Shown here: positions 35,113 to 45,891 of the stretch, in pieces
Numbering within the stretch: position 1 is the first letter of the stretch
How the letters are laid out: each line of letters opens with the position of its first letter
NCBI GenBank assembly: GCA_023053575.1
Contig: JAKZAP010000018.1
Span: 7,564,001-7,628,000, forward strand
Length of the DNA: 64,000 nt
Source of the DNA: Branchinecta lynchi
Lineage: Eukaryota > Arthropoda > Branchiopoda > Anostraca > Branchinectidae
Direction of reading: 5' to 3'
Notes under the pieces: generated by a model
Databases searched by the model: none
What the model was told of the DNA's origin: nothing
The model's input: the letters and a program-made list of their open reading frames with translations, nothing else
Made by a program: the position numbers and the translations under genes

Positions 35113-35214
35113 TTGTGAACAGAGTTCGCAAACCACTACAATAGTCTGGTAGAAGCCGGCCATAGGAACCGGCCTGAAGGCAAATTCATCTAACCAGTTC
35201 ATATCCCAATGTCA

Positions 35215-35815
35215 TAAAACTTTCACTTTTAACAAGCTTTCCGGTTTTGGCCGGATTCCGGGCGAACTACTTGTCCGGCGAGAAAATGGTTTTCACCATC
35301 GTGTTCAGCATGTCTTCCTACCCATAAACCGAACATCGAATCAACTTCAAATAAAACTTTTACTTTTAACAGACTTTTCGGTTTTGGCCGGATTCCCGGC
35401 TAACTACTTGTCCGACACAAAAATGGTTTTCACCATCATGTTCAACATATCTTCTTATTCCTAAATCGAACATCTAATCAACTTCAAATAAAACTTTTAC
35501 TTTGAACAAACTGGGGCGAACTACTTGTCCGATAACAAAATGGTTTTCACCATCGTGTTCAGCATGACTTTTTACCCCATAATCGACTATCATAGTATCT
35601 GTTTAAAAATATTTCATTTGCCCCTTAATTTAAACCCCTTCCCAACCCCTAAATATAGGGCTACAGAGCCCATCTACGAACCTGACCTTACTCTTGACCC
35701 AAAGAATTCTCACACCAAGTTTCATCAAAATATCTCATTCCCTTCGAGAGTTATAGTGCGCCCAGACGGACACCTTTTGCGATCCGCCACTTACACTTTG
35801 GGATCCCAAAAAGGA
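35215..35815 (-). mobile_element. Family B long repeat, 5-unit antisense copy B6
   Basis: Runs from CACTTTTAACAAGCTTTCCG through three reversed units (TTGGCCGGATTCC, AACTACTTGTCCG, ATCAACTTCAAATAAAACTT) to TCCCTTCGAGAGTTATAGTG and the terminal TTTGGGATCCCAAAA at 35799-35814. Confidence 0.85.
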
Positions 35816-35829
35816 AATATTTAGGGGGG

Positions 35830-36117
35830 AACATGTTGGCCCATATTTTTGCCCCATGTGTGGTGAAATTGATGAGAGCCTGTTACATTTTATGTGCAAA
35901 TGTGGGGAGTCTGGGGGAATAAGGGAGGAAATGTTTGGGAGGAGTGCTTTAGGAGAGGAAGGGTTAGTAGATCTGATTGGAGATAAGTGTTTTGCAGTAA
36001 TGAGAAATTCGGCGGTGTTCGTCCTTTTGGCAGCGAAGCATCGGGAGGATCTGATGAAAGTGCAGTTATTAAGTTATATCTAGGATTTTCACTTTTTTTG
36101 TTGTTTTTTTTGTTTTG
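35830..36117 (+). mobile_element. LINE C-terminal fragment, related to 7.1-7.4 kb
   Basis: The frame 35838-36083 reads GPYFCPMCGEIDESLLHF, then MCKCGESGG, matching GPYFCPLCGMIDEDVEHF at 7.1 kb in spacing and cysteines. It stops at TAG and runs into a T/G-rich 3' UTR that is cut by family A sequence at 36118. It sits immediately after the family B end. Confidence 0.8.
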
Positions 36118-37527
36118 ACCGGAAATCAGGTGACACGCTTAGAGTGGAGGGATCGGAATGAAACTTGGTGGGAGGAACAAATACAAACCCTAGGTACATC
36201 ACTGACAGAACCGGACCGGATTCGAGCACTGTGGGGAGAGTTGGAGGGGGGGGGGGGGGCAGAATTTCGGTGATACGAAGCTCCGTTACTTCCAGGTGGG
36301 TTGGGACAGTGAAACTTTGCAGCCAAATTAGGGACCCGACAAGAACAACTTGAAAATAGTCACTTACCCCATACGACCACCGTGGGGGGGAGTGACGGGA
36401 GGGGGGATCCGGAATATTGAGATATGTATAACTTCCGAACGGGAAATGGGATGTTAATGAATCTTGATATTTGGAAAGACCTCGCGTCTCAGATTTCCCG
36501 TTTAAGTCCGGGTCGGACCCGATGAAGGTGAGGGGGGGGGAGGTCGAGGGGGAACCGGAAACCTTGTGACACGCTTGGAGGGGAGCGACCGGAGAGAAAC
36601 TTGGTGGGAGGAACAAGCACAAGCCCCATGTACATCAGTGACAGAACCGGACCCGATTCGGGCACTGTGGGGAGTTAGAGGGGGGGGGGTCCGGAATTTC
36701 GGTGATCCCGAGCTAAGATGTTTTCACATGTGCTAGGACGATGAAACTTGGCAGGCACATCAGGGACTCGACAATTTTAACTCAAGAACAGTCGTTTCAC
36801 CGATTTGACCACCGTGGGAGGAGTTGAGGGAGGGGTAATCTGGAATCTTGCGAAATATCCAACTTTTGAACGGGTGAACGGATCTTAATGAAACTTGATG
36901 TTCGGAAAAAAACTCATGTCTCAGATGTATCATTTCAAGTGCGGACAGGATCTAGTCAGTGTGGGGGAGTCAGGGGAGGGGGGGGATTGTTGACACGCTT
37001 AGAGTGTAGCGATTGGGACGACACTTAGTAGGAAGAACAAGCGTAGCCTAACATTAGAGACTTGACAAGGTTGGCTTAAAAATTGTCACCTCCCAGACCC
37101 GACCATCCCTCAACGGACTCATCTTAACCGCAAAGTACAAAAATTCTTTTTAAGCAGAATCTGCATTTCCATGATCACCATGAGCCCATGAGAAATGAAT
37201 TTTAGCACCCTTAAAGTGCACATCTCAACCGAAAAGTAAAAAAATACTTTTGACCAAACCACATATATTCATGATCTTAAAGGGCCCAGTATAATTTTTG
37301 CCTCAGAGTTTTGATTACAGATGAATTTCTAGTGCCCTTAAAGTGCGCATCATCACAGCCAAGTGCAAAAAAAACTTTTTTTTTTTACCAAACGATACAT
37401 TCTCGTGATTTCCAAGGATCCGTGGTCATTCTTATCAGAAGGGTTTTGCTTACAAATGATCACAACAAACCCACGAACTGGCAAACTCCTACTTCCATCC
37501 TTTCACCAAGCCTCTTCCAGCTCTTGT
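36118..37527 (-). mobile_element. Family A long repeat, antisense, right end missing (A3)
   Basis: Reversed part II units (GGAATGAAACTTGGTGGGAG, GACACGCTTAGAGTG) to ~37080, then reversed part I units (AAAGTGCGCATC, CAAGGATCC) and the reversed left end CCAGCTCTTGTTTCTTG. The microsatellite and hairpin end are absent, displaced by the LINE fragment on its left. A G tract is at 36246-36259. Confidence 0.8.
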
Positions 37528-37612
37528 TTCTTGTACGTGATTTTTGTTTGTGGTAGTTGCTATGGCCAGTTGGCTTTTTGTTTGCAATAAATGTCATATC
37601 ATATCATATTCG
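37528..37612 (+). mobile_element. LINE 3' UTR tail
   Basis: TTGCTATGGCCAGTTGGCTT, then GCAATAAA and a (CATAT)n tail at 37589-37609, parallels GCCATGGCCCTTGTGGCTTT..AAATAAA-(ATCT)n at 7.4 kb. It is plausibly the severed end of the 35.8-kb LINE piece, with family A DNA between them. Confidence 0.65.
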
Positions 37613-37768
37613 TGAACAAAAACTACCCACCGAGTATTTCATCGGGGAGTCATTCATGATGAGATTAAAGTTCCGACGCACTACGGGTAAGCGAGCACCG
37701 AGTCCTCCACGTTCAAAGTTTATACTTAGAAAATTTTAAAGTCTTGCCAACGCTAGTGTGGCCCTACC

Positions 37769-38173
37769 AAGAGATGGCGAATCCGATCATGAAATGGTTC
37801 GAATCCAAATCGAGGGCTAGGTACGGTTCCGAATCCGAATCCACCCTTTCATGCTGAGGATTCGAGTACGAACTGAACAAACAATGCAAATAGTTTAAAA
37901 TCAGAGGTGATAAAAAGCACTGATATTGAAAGTAATCAGATAACGTGATAGATTACTGAGGATGGTTGTTTGGTGGACAAAATGTTGGATTGCCTAGGCC
38001 CACTGTTTAAAAAATTGGGAAAAGGAAACTGGAATAATATAGACTAGAAATTTGAGCGGATTCGTAAGATTGAATGTTTGGAATCCGAGCCCAAATCCAG
38101 CCTGACAAGCAGAAGATTCGAATCCAGCCTAAAGGATGAATCTTGGATTCGAATCCGGATTCGCCCACCACTG
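37769..38173. mobile_element. hAT-like MITE with perfect 8-bp target duplication
   Basis: Termini AAGAGATGGCGAATCCGAT and (reverse complement of right) CAGTGGTGGGCGAATCCGG. GCCCTACC occurs immediately outside both ends (37761-37768 and 38174-38181). The interior is rich in GAATCC/GGATTC in both orientations. The CAGTGGTGGGC-type end is typical of hAT elements. Confidence 0.9.
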
Positions 38174-38181
38174 GCCCTACC

Positions 38182-39445
38182 TAGTGTACCTCTGAATCCC
38201 CCCATGAAATTTATTTGGAAGTTTTGCAATACATGTTCATTCTATTTTATCAGCTGAACGAACGAAAAAAACAAATTAAGCGAAAAATATGCATAGGTCA
38301 GAAAGGGAAGGTATCGACAGAGGTGGGGGAGTGCATTACAGAGGGCCGGCCTTGTCTGAGCCTTGATTATCCAAAAGTGAAAGGCTACTAACCTGGTATG
38401 CATCTGAACGATAAGGCACGACCTTCCAGTCAAAAATTTCCGTCACTCTAGCTCATTTATATCAACTATCCACTTTCAGCTCTTTAAGGATTGCTGATTG
38501 TTCCTGATCACAGTGTTCATTCTATCAGCTGAAAGACTGGTAAATATTCTTAGAACTGATTTAAGCTGTGCTCAAAAGTATACCTTCCACGGACCTGCAA
38601 AGACAGCGTTGAGAAAACTGATCAATGATCGACAGCTCTAAAGGCCAAACTTAACATTCCAGATTACCAGATATCTGAGGATTCCGAACAATCAATCCTT
38701 TCCAAATTTTTAACAAACTGAGTCAAACCTTTCTACCCTTTGATTCCCTGTCTATTTTCATATCCGTCCAGTCTTATTTATTGCTTATGTGGCATCATTT
38801 CTGATTCCGGATCTGGGTGGTCTAATTTCCCGGACGTGTTTGGCGTCTCTTAGAATATATATGGGGTTTATTAGAAAAAAAATACTAGTAACTAAGATCA
38901 AACTATCGTAATGTCAAAGTACCACCCCCTAGAATGCAATATTGTATCAGAAATCGGCCGATTCCTAACAATTTATTCGCGCACGCGTATCGTTACGGCG
39001 GTTTTTGCTTTCTGCCATCTTCCAATTCAGTCTTGACAGACATAAGCGGGTTTCTTTTTCCTATCCGTTCTTTGTTATTATACATTCCATATTACCGGTA
39101 TTAACTGACAAATAATTGAATTGATTGTAACAACGGAGAATTCCTTGTACATTGTTGAATCAGCTGCAAGTAAGTCTGTTATATTTGTACATTTTTGGCA
39201 CTACTATGACTTCCATCCAGAAATCAAAGCTTTCCATTGGTACTACAGCAAACAAAAGTTTGGTCAGTTAGCATTTTAGCAACCTGTCAGTAACATCTAC
39301 GCTATGGTATTCCGTATCCCTCAGCACAATAAAATGAAGATTTTTGTGAACGACCGAGATTTTTTTTTTTTTTCGCACCTTGCAAGTTCAATCTCCGAAA
39401 TTGTCTCCGCCGAGATGGCGAAGAGGTAATGACAAACGATAACAA
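38182..39445. other. No gene or repeat recognised
   Basis: Unique-looking sequence. Short minus-strand frames at 39302-39538 lie over a T-run (39359-39373) and have no domain. Confidence 0.4.
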
Positions 39446-39730
39446 TAGCTGCGTTTTTGCAGATACCATGGTATCTGCTACCGCGGTAACTGGATCTGCA
39501 ATTAAAAACTGACATCCAGCTACATCACTACGTTCCAAACTTCTTTCTCACCAACTCGACAAAATTCTAGACTCTATTGTTGGTAATGATGAAAGCGAGA
39601 TACAAGATACCACGGTCGGAACGTGGTATCTGAATATCAGTAACCACGATAACTGCACAGATATCACGATAACTGCAAAAACGCCGTTTGACCATTGTCA
39701 GATACCATGGTATCTGCAAAAACGCAACTA
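39446..39730. mobile_element. TA-flanked MITE, family T copy 2 (285 bp)
   Basis: Ends TAGCTGCGTTTTTGCAGATA and its inverted mate ..GCAAAAACGCAACTA. Interior GATACCACG and CACGATAACTGCA units. TA dinucleotides at both extremes fit a TA target. Confidence 0.88.
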
Positions 39731-39796
39731 CTGGAAACGGCTTATTTTCGAAGGGCTACCTATGGGCTATCGGGAATTTTCATGTGTTAAAGGAAC

Positions 39797-39962
39797 TCTT
39801 GAACTATTTACTCTTCAGTTTTTTTGTATTTTAAAATAGTTGAATTCTTTAAAACTAAGCAGTGCTTTCAACAAATACCCCACGGTTTCGGTTGTTTTAA
39901 GCCTTTTCCGAGACCCGTTGACCTGTAGCGAAAACATGGAAACAATTTACATAACCAGTTTT
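39797..39962 (+). repeat. Family G repeat, left part interrupted by family A
   Basis: TTTACTCTTCAG..TTTTAAAATAGTTGAAT..GAGACCCGTTGAC..AACAATTTACATAA matches the intact copy at 41440-41600, then stops at the family A boundary. It resumes at 41254. Confidence 0.8.
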
Positions 39963-41253
39963 TATGGCTTATTTCTTCGGCCAAGTGCCATATAGCGACT
40001 GTAATTTCTGTCCGTCAGTCGGTCCCGGTTCTGATAGTTCGGGCACTTCTAGATGAACTAGGACGATGAAACTTGTCAGGCGTATCAGGGACCGGACCAG
40101 ATTAAATTAGTAATAGTCGTTTCCTCGATCACACCATCTGGAGGGGAGTGGAGAGAGGGGGAATCCGGAAAAATTAGGAAAAATGAGATTTGTTTAGCTT
40201 ACGAACGGGTGATCGGATCTTAATGAAACTTGATATATGGAAGGAACTCGTGTCTCAGATGTTCCATTTTAAATCCAGACAGGATCCGACGACACTGTGG
40301 GGAGTTGGAGGGGAAAACCTGAAATCTTGAGAAACGCTTAGAGTGGAGAGATCGGGATGAAACTTGGTGGGAAGAACGAGCACAAGTCCTAGATACGTCA
40401 TCGACATAACCGGAACGGATCCGCTCACTTTGGGGCATTCGGGGGGGGGGGGGGGGTCTGAATTTCTAGTGGTCCCGCGACTTCGGTGCTTCCTGATATG
40501 CTAAGAGGGGGAAAATGGCAGCGGTTTCCAGGATCCGACCAGATTAAATAGGAAATAGCTAGTTCCCCGATCCGACCATCGGGGGGTGGAGGGAGGGGCC
40601 AACCAAAAGCTGAGGTATTTTTAATTTGCGAACGGGTGATCAGATCTTGATGAAAGTTGATATTTAGGATGACCTCTTGTCTCAGACGTCCTAGTTTAAA
40701 TCCGGACCGGATCCGATGACACTGGGGGGAGCTGGAAGAGGGAGCCGGAAGTCTTGAGAAACGCTTCGAGCAGAGGGCTCGGGATGAAATTTGGTGGGAA
40801 GAACAAGTACAAGTCCTAGATACGTCACTGACATAACCGGACCGGATCTGGGCACTGTGGGGGGGCCGGATTTCTAGCGATCCCGCGAGTTCGGGATACT
40901 TCCTGATGTGCTAGGATGATGAAACTTGGCAGGTATGTCAGGGATCCGCACAGATTGACTGGAGAATTTGTCAGGTGGAAAGAGCTATCGCCTCAGATGT
41001 TCAGTGTTAAGTCCGGGTCGGGTCCGATACCTGTGGGGGATGGGGAGGGAGGGGGGGGCGGGAAACTCAAGAAACGCTTAAAGCAGAGGGATTGCAGACC
41101 ATCCGGAACTGCTCAGAATTGAACGAAACTAAATATCCTATTTCTCTTTCCGAAACGCATTTTTGGACGGCGGGTGTATTTTGTGACGTTCTCATCTACT
41201 CTCTTGTACCGTCTACTCGTAACAAGTGCCATATGAGCTCATAGCTCTTGTTC
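39963..41253 (-). mobile_element. Family A long repeat, complete antisense copy A4 nested in family G
   Basis: Begins with the reversed hairpin end (TTTTATGGCTT..CGGCCAAGTGCCATATAGCGA), then a GTCCGTCAGTCGGTC microsatellite, reversed ~280-bp units (CGAACGGGTGATCGGATCTT, GGGATGAAACTTGGTGGGAA) and the left end CAAGTGCCATATGAGCTC, then ATAGCTCTTGTTC. Family G sequence continues on both sides, so both ends are well defined. A G tract is at 40441-40456. Confidence 0.88.
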
Positions 41254-41780
41254 TTATGAAAAAACTTCTGCTGACAACCGTCGACAGTGTGATACACATC
41301 GAAGTTAGCAAAACATGGCAAGTGCGGGTTAGAATGTACCGTACGAAATTGGCGTCTCCGGGTTTAGAAATATATGGAGTGATAATGGAAGTAGGTTGCA
41401 GCTGAAAAATTCGGACTCGATGGGGGAAACTACGACTCCTCGCACTGTTTACTCTTCAACTTACAGTACTTTAAAATATTCGAATACTTTAAAACTATTC
41501 AGTACTTAACAAATAACCCACGGTTTTGGCTGTTTTAAGCCTTTTGCGAGACCCGTTGACTTGAAGCAAAAAGGGGGAAACAATTTACATAAGCGATTTT
41601 TCTGATGGAAAAACTTCTCGCAGACAACCGTCAACAGCGTAATAAACATCGAAGGTAAAACACACACGGCAAGTGACAAAATCAGCGTGAATTTTTAAGA
41701 GGGGTTAGAATATACCGTACGAAATTGGGGTCTCCGGGTTTCGAAATATATGGAGTGATAATGGAATTAGGTTGCATTAG
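41254..41780 (+). repeat. Family G repeat, right part of interrupted copy plus a second tandem unit
   Basis: ATGAAAAAACTTCTGCTGAC, then CGTCGACAG, ACATCGAAG, GTACCGTACGAAATTGG and TCTCCGGGTTT-GAAATATAT occur twice (starting near 41257 and 41605), ~345 bp apart. Confidence 0.8.
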
Positions 41781-44690
41781 TACTATAGGTAAGACAGCAT
41801 TAAATACAAAAATAAATGATGAGTAGTGCCCATTATACTTATTTGTACTGAGATTCCGGGTTCAACCCGACGGAAAAGGGAATCTGGAAGGTGAAGCTTG
41901 GCCTTACTATAAGCTTTGTGGGAGGCTAACATAAAACCAGGACAACCCACACGCGTAAGCAAAGTGGTAATTAGTGGCAGTAAGCAACGGGTTGATTCCT
42001 CCCCTCGCACAAAATCATTTGGTCTGGTTTAGCTACCACCCTAGCAACAATAAACTGAGAAGATGAAGACTGGTTCTCGCAATGTACTAGGTCATAGGCC
42101 ACCGACAAGCCTTTCTGACCCCTTTGTGCAAACCAAATTTAACACAGTGCATCGCTTCTAAAAAAATAATAGACTAATATTGGTTACAGACCGAACTTGA
42201 ACTTGACTGAAAAGTACAGGAAAATTAAAACATACTTTAATCTAAAGAAGGTTTCTACAGAGTGAAATCCCGACTTGAATATCTTGAATCGTACTTTTTA
42301 GGGAAAAAAATCGGATTTTAACCATATTCATAAACAGTCAAAACAGTAATAATAACGATTAAAGACGTCCGATGGGACCTATTAGAAATATAAATTGAGA
42401 AAATATCAAGCAAGTAACGGAACAGGAAAGCTTTTTCAGTGCAAATCAAATTGCGACAAGATTAAAGAAATAAACCTGAAACTGGTGAAACGTAATACTT
42501 TCAAAGCCCCTAATGTAACAAGTTCTGGACGAACATTTTTGGTTAAAAACAGCATTTAAAGACACATCTCCCCAGACTAAATATCACAACACTGAATATC
42601 ACTACATGAATCACCACATATAAAAACCTACACGAACATTAATAACGTAGCCTATTCAAAACAGCCTCAGCGCATGTGAATGATTCCTATTCACATCCGA
42701 TAAATCATTGGCTGTGGTTAGGCCTAGACTGCTTACCCGACGGGGTCTTCGAGAACAGATTGCTTCACTATCTTCACTCGTGTTCCTCTGGATCTTCTTA
42801 TATTCCTTTTCTTAACTTTGCAAGACATTCAACGAATATAATAGGACCGCGGCTCGGTTTGTATCACACGTTCACATCTGTCTTATATATAACATGGCGG
42901 ATTCCGGCTCCGGCGGATTCCGCCCCATCCAACACCCACACGTACACAAACAGTGTTAATAAAATGCAATATATTTTTATGAAAAGTATATGTTGATGCG
43001 AGCGTCCAGCGAGCCAACGTCACGTGTTTAACTCACGTTATGCATAACAAAGATCAAACGTTATGCATAACAAACATTGACAGGAGGAGCTGAAAAAGCA
43101 TCGGCTGACTATTCCGATATCAGAATGACAAACAAAGGGTCTGCATATGTTTTTCCGACGTTATTTTGGCTATTATTGTTGGCACAACGTTTCAAAATCA
43201 TAACTGCTAATGTCCTAAGTGTTATCTGTTGAAACTGCGCCTCCTTGTGTTATCTGTTATGTCTGACAGTGTAGGCCAGCCATAACTGGTGGCGTATTGA
43301 TTCACTTGTTGTTTGACCCTCATACCAAACCCCTAGTCTAGTTATAGGTAACCTAAGTCCATTCTCAAATTATTGCGGTAAACTCCGAGGAAAACGTTAA
43401 TCGTTCTTTCTGCAAGAAAAAAAAACCCTTCGCATGCACACCACTGAAGCTTCGGGCCGACCTGCTGATAGTCTCCCCTCGGTGGGGAGTGTGATGCGTG
43501 GTTGGAGAAAATCATACGACGCTTCTCGTGCTTTTTTCTTTTCTTGGGGGGGGGGGGGGGGGGCAAAAGTACATATATCGCAAATTTGTCTGCCTGTCTG
43601 TCTGTAATCACGACGGCTTTTGAATGCATTGACGTATTTCCTGAAAGTTCGTCGTCAAGCATCTCCCCTGCCCTTGGGATTCTTTCGACAGTTTCGGGGA
43701 TTTTACGACTGATAATATTAATTTATCCATCTGCCTGTCATCACTATAGCTACTGGAAGGGCTGATGAATCATCTGATAAAAGTAACTCCGTACAAGAAC
43801 CTCCTTCGTGGATGGGACTTTGTACTTTTGCATTTACGGTGGGAAGTGGCTTAGAAACAGAAAGGCCTGTTATGAGAGGAAAGATGCACTAAACTAAGCA
43901 ATGTTTGCCTAAGCTCGGCAGATTTGACGAAATTCGGCGAAACAGGAAAATCCGAAATAAATTTAGAACTGCCCAGTATCCTTCGACGGTCTAGTTAGTA
44001 AAAACTGGGTACGCTTTGGGCCACTAACTTCAGCTCGTGTACGGTTGAATCCGAAAAGCAAGCAAATAATGAACATTTCATTAATTCAATAACATGATCA
44101 ACAGCACTTTTAGCAAATAAAAAATAAGGCACGCTTAACATTTAAGGAATGAGACTGTATCTACTTTGAAAGTAGTGCAGAAAGACGGAAAACAGACAGG
44201 AAAAAAACAAACAAAAATAACTAATTTGATAATCACGAAATTTAAAAAAGGCAAATAATCTAATCGTTATCTTCGAAATTTAAACTTTTTTTTCTGCCAG
44301 TCAAGTACCGCATAGCCAACATTATACTATAGCCTAGTGCGTTGGATTGACCGACTGAATAATTCACCAGTGGTGAATCAGCTCTTCGCGTTAGACTCGG
44401 AGAGCTGGAGGGCTTTGTCCAGGATTACGTGTACGTCCATGGGTGGGAAATTCTAAAAAGAAAGAAGAAGTCAACTCGATAGGCTATGGGTGCTGTATTA
44501 TACCAAATTCAATCTTTTAAGGGCTTTTCTGCGTAACACAATACATAGTATCATTTTAGCGTCAGTTCCTTATTTTTGTTTTCGAGGCCAACGGCCAATT
44601 TTTGTCAAAATATTTTTATTATTTAATCCCGATCTTGTTTTTTTTATTTTTTTTTCGTTAATTTTTGACACTCCGCCTTTTTTTATAACC
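41781..44690. other. No gene recognised; G tract at 43546-43563
   Basis: No domain, exon or transposon terminus was seen. The 106-codon frame at 42676-42996 has no motif. A TCTGCCTGTCTGTCTG microsatellite at 43590-43607 follows the 18-base G tract. Confidence 0.45.
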
Positions 44691-44797
44691 GGCGAGTGGA
44701 TCCGCTCACTTTGGGGGAGTTGGGAGGGGGGGGTCCGAATTTCTAGTGATCCCGCGTGTTCGGCAAGTGCCATATGAGCTTGTAGCTCTTGTTTCTA
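44690..44797 (-). mobile_element. Family A left-end fragment
   Basis: GTGGATCCGCTCACTTTGGG, TTTCTAGTGATCCCGCG, then the reversed terminus GGCAAGTGCCATATGAGCTT, then GTAGCTCTTGTTTC. Confidence 0.8.
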
Positions 44798-45313
44798 AGC
44801 GTATGGGCGATTCAAATCTGTTCATTTCGGTCTTCTACTGGCATCGAAGAAGAATTAAACAGAAATGAAAATTAACTGAACTAAAATTCAACACTTTCCA
44901 CCGAACCCATTTTAGTAGATCCGAACCTTTGATTTCGCCCACTTCAAGAAAGAAGACTCACTGAAAAACGACCAAACGACGGTGAAGCTTTCGTGTCTCG
45001 GTCATTATTTTCTAGTGTTTTATTAGCTGGCCATTTTTTGGCAAACAGAGATGTGACAGCAAAACCTATCATTTCATGGCCTGTTCCCTATTCAGAGATT
45101 CACAGCGAATAAACTTTTATGGTTGTTTTACCGTTAATATATAATTGGCAATAATTTGAGTTTTGGTTGAAATAAGTGGTTTGTTTTACTACTTCTGCGC
45201 CCAAAAAACTTCTGCAGAAGACTAAAGGAGAAAACTAGTTTTGAAGAGGCAAGCTATAATTGGCACCGATTTTATATCCCCAAATTTTTTTGCCGGTCCT
45301 CCTGAATGCACAA
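44798..45313. other. No feature recognised
   Basis: AT-rich, with no coding or repeat signal. Confidence 0.4.
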
Positions 45314-45731
45314 TAGTTGCGTTTTTGCTGATACCATGGTATCTGTTACCACGGTAAATGGATCTTCAATTAGTCGTTTTTGCAGTTATCGTGGTATCTG
45401 ATACACGGTGCTCTGCAAAAACGACTATTGCCGAGATTGCAGTTTTCAAAGTCATCCCAAAAGAAAAACAGATATCCGGTTACATCACTGAGTGCTAAAC
45501 TTCTTTCTAACCAATCTGACAAAATTTAATGAAAGTGAGATACTTTTCAGATACCACGACCAGTTACCACGGTCGGACCGTAGTATCTGAATATCTGATA
45601 CCACGATAACTGGCCAGATACCACGATAACTGCAAAAATGCCTTTTCACCGTGGTATCAGATACCACGATAACTGCAAAAACGACTTAGTCCGTGGTAAC
45701 AGATACCATGGTATCAGCAAAAACGCAACTA
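45314..45731. mobile_element. TA-flanked MITE, family T copy 3 with perfect 41-bp inverted termini
   Basis: TAGTTGCGTTTTTGCTGATA and the next 21 bases are exactly mirrored at 45691-45731. The interior has several GATACCACGATAACTG(C/G) units and palindromes such as ACCATGGT. TA at each extreme suggests TA target duplication (Tc1/mariner or PIF-like). Perfect ends mark this as the youngest of three copies. Confidence 0.93.
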
Positions 45732-45891
45732 AAGTGAAGACCGAACTAACAGAAGCTTGTTGTTTGGCACAAAGATGCACGCCTGTTTTTCGTTACTAGA
45801 ATATCTATAAAACCCTTTTAGAATATCTACAAGATCCATAAAACGGTTCCGACTCACTTATTATGCATACCTGCACCCACTCAGTGGCGTC

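Noticed and set aside
36089..36622. 177-codon minus-strand frame rich in Pro/Ser
   Set aside because: It is a translation of family A core units; the same peptide pattern recurs in every family A copy and reflects repeat sequence.
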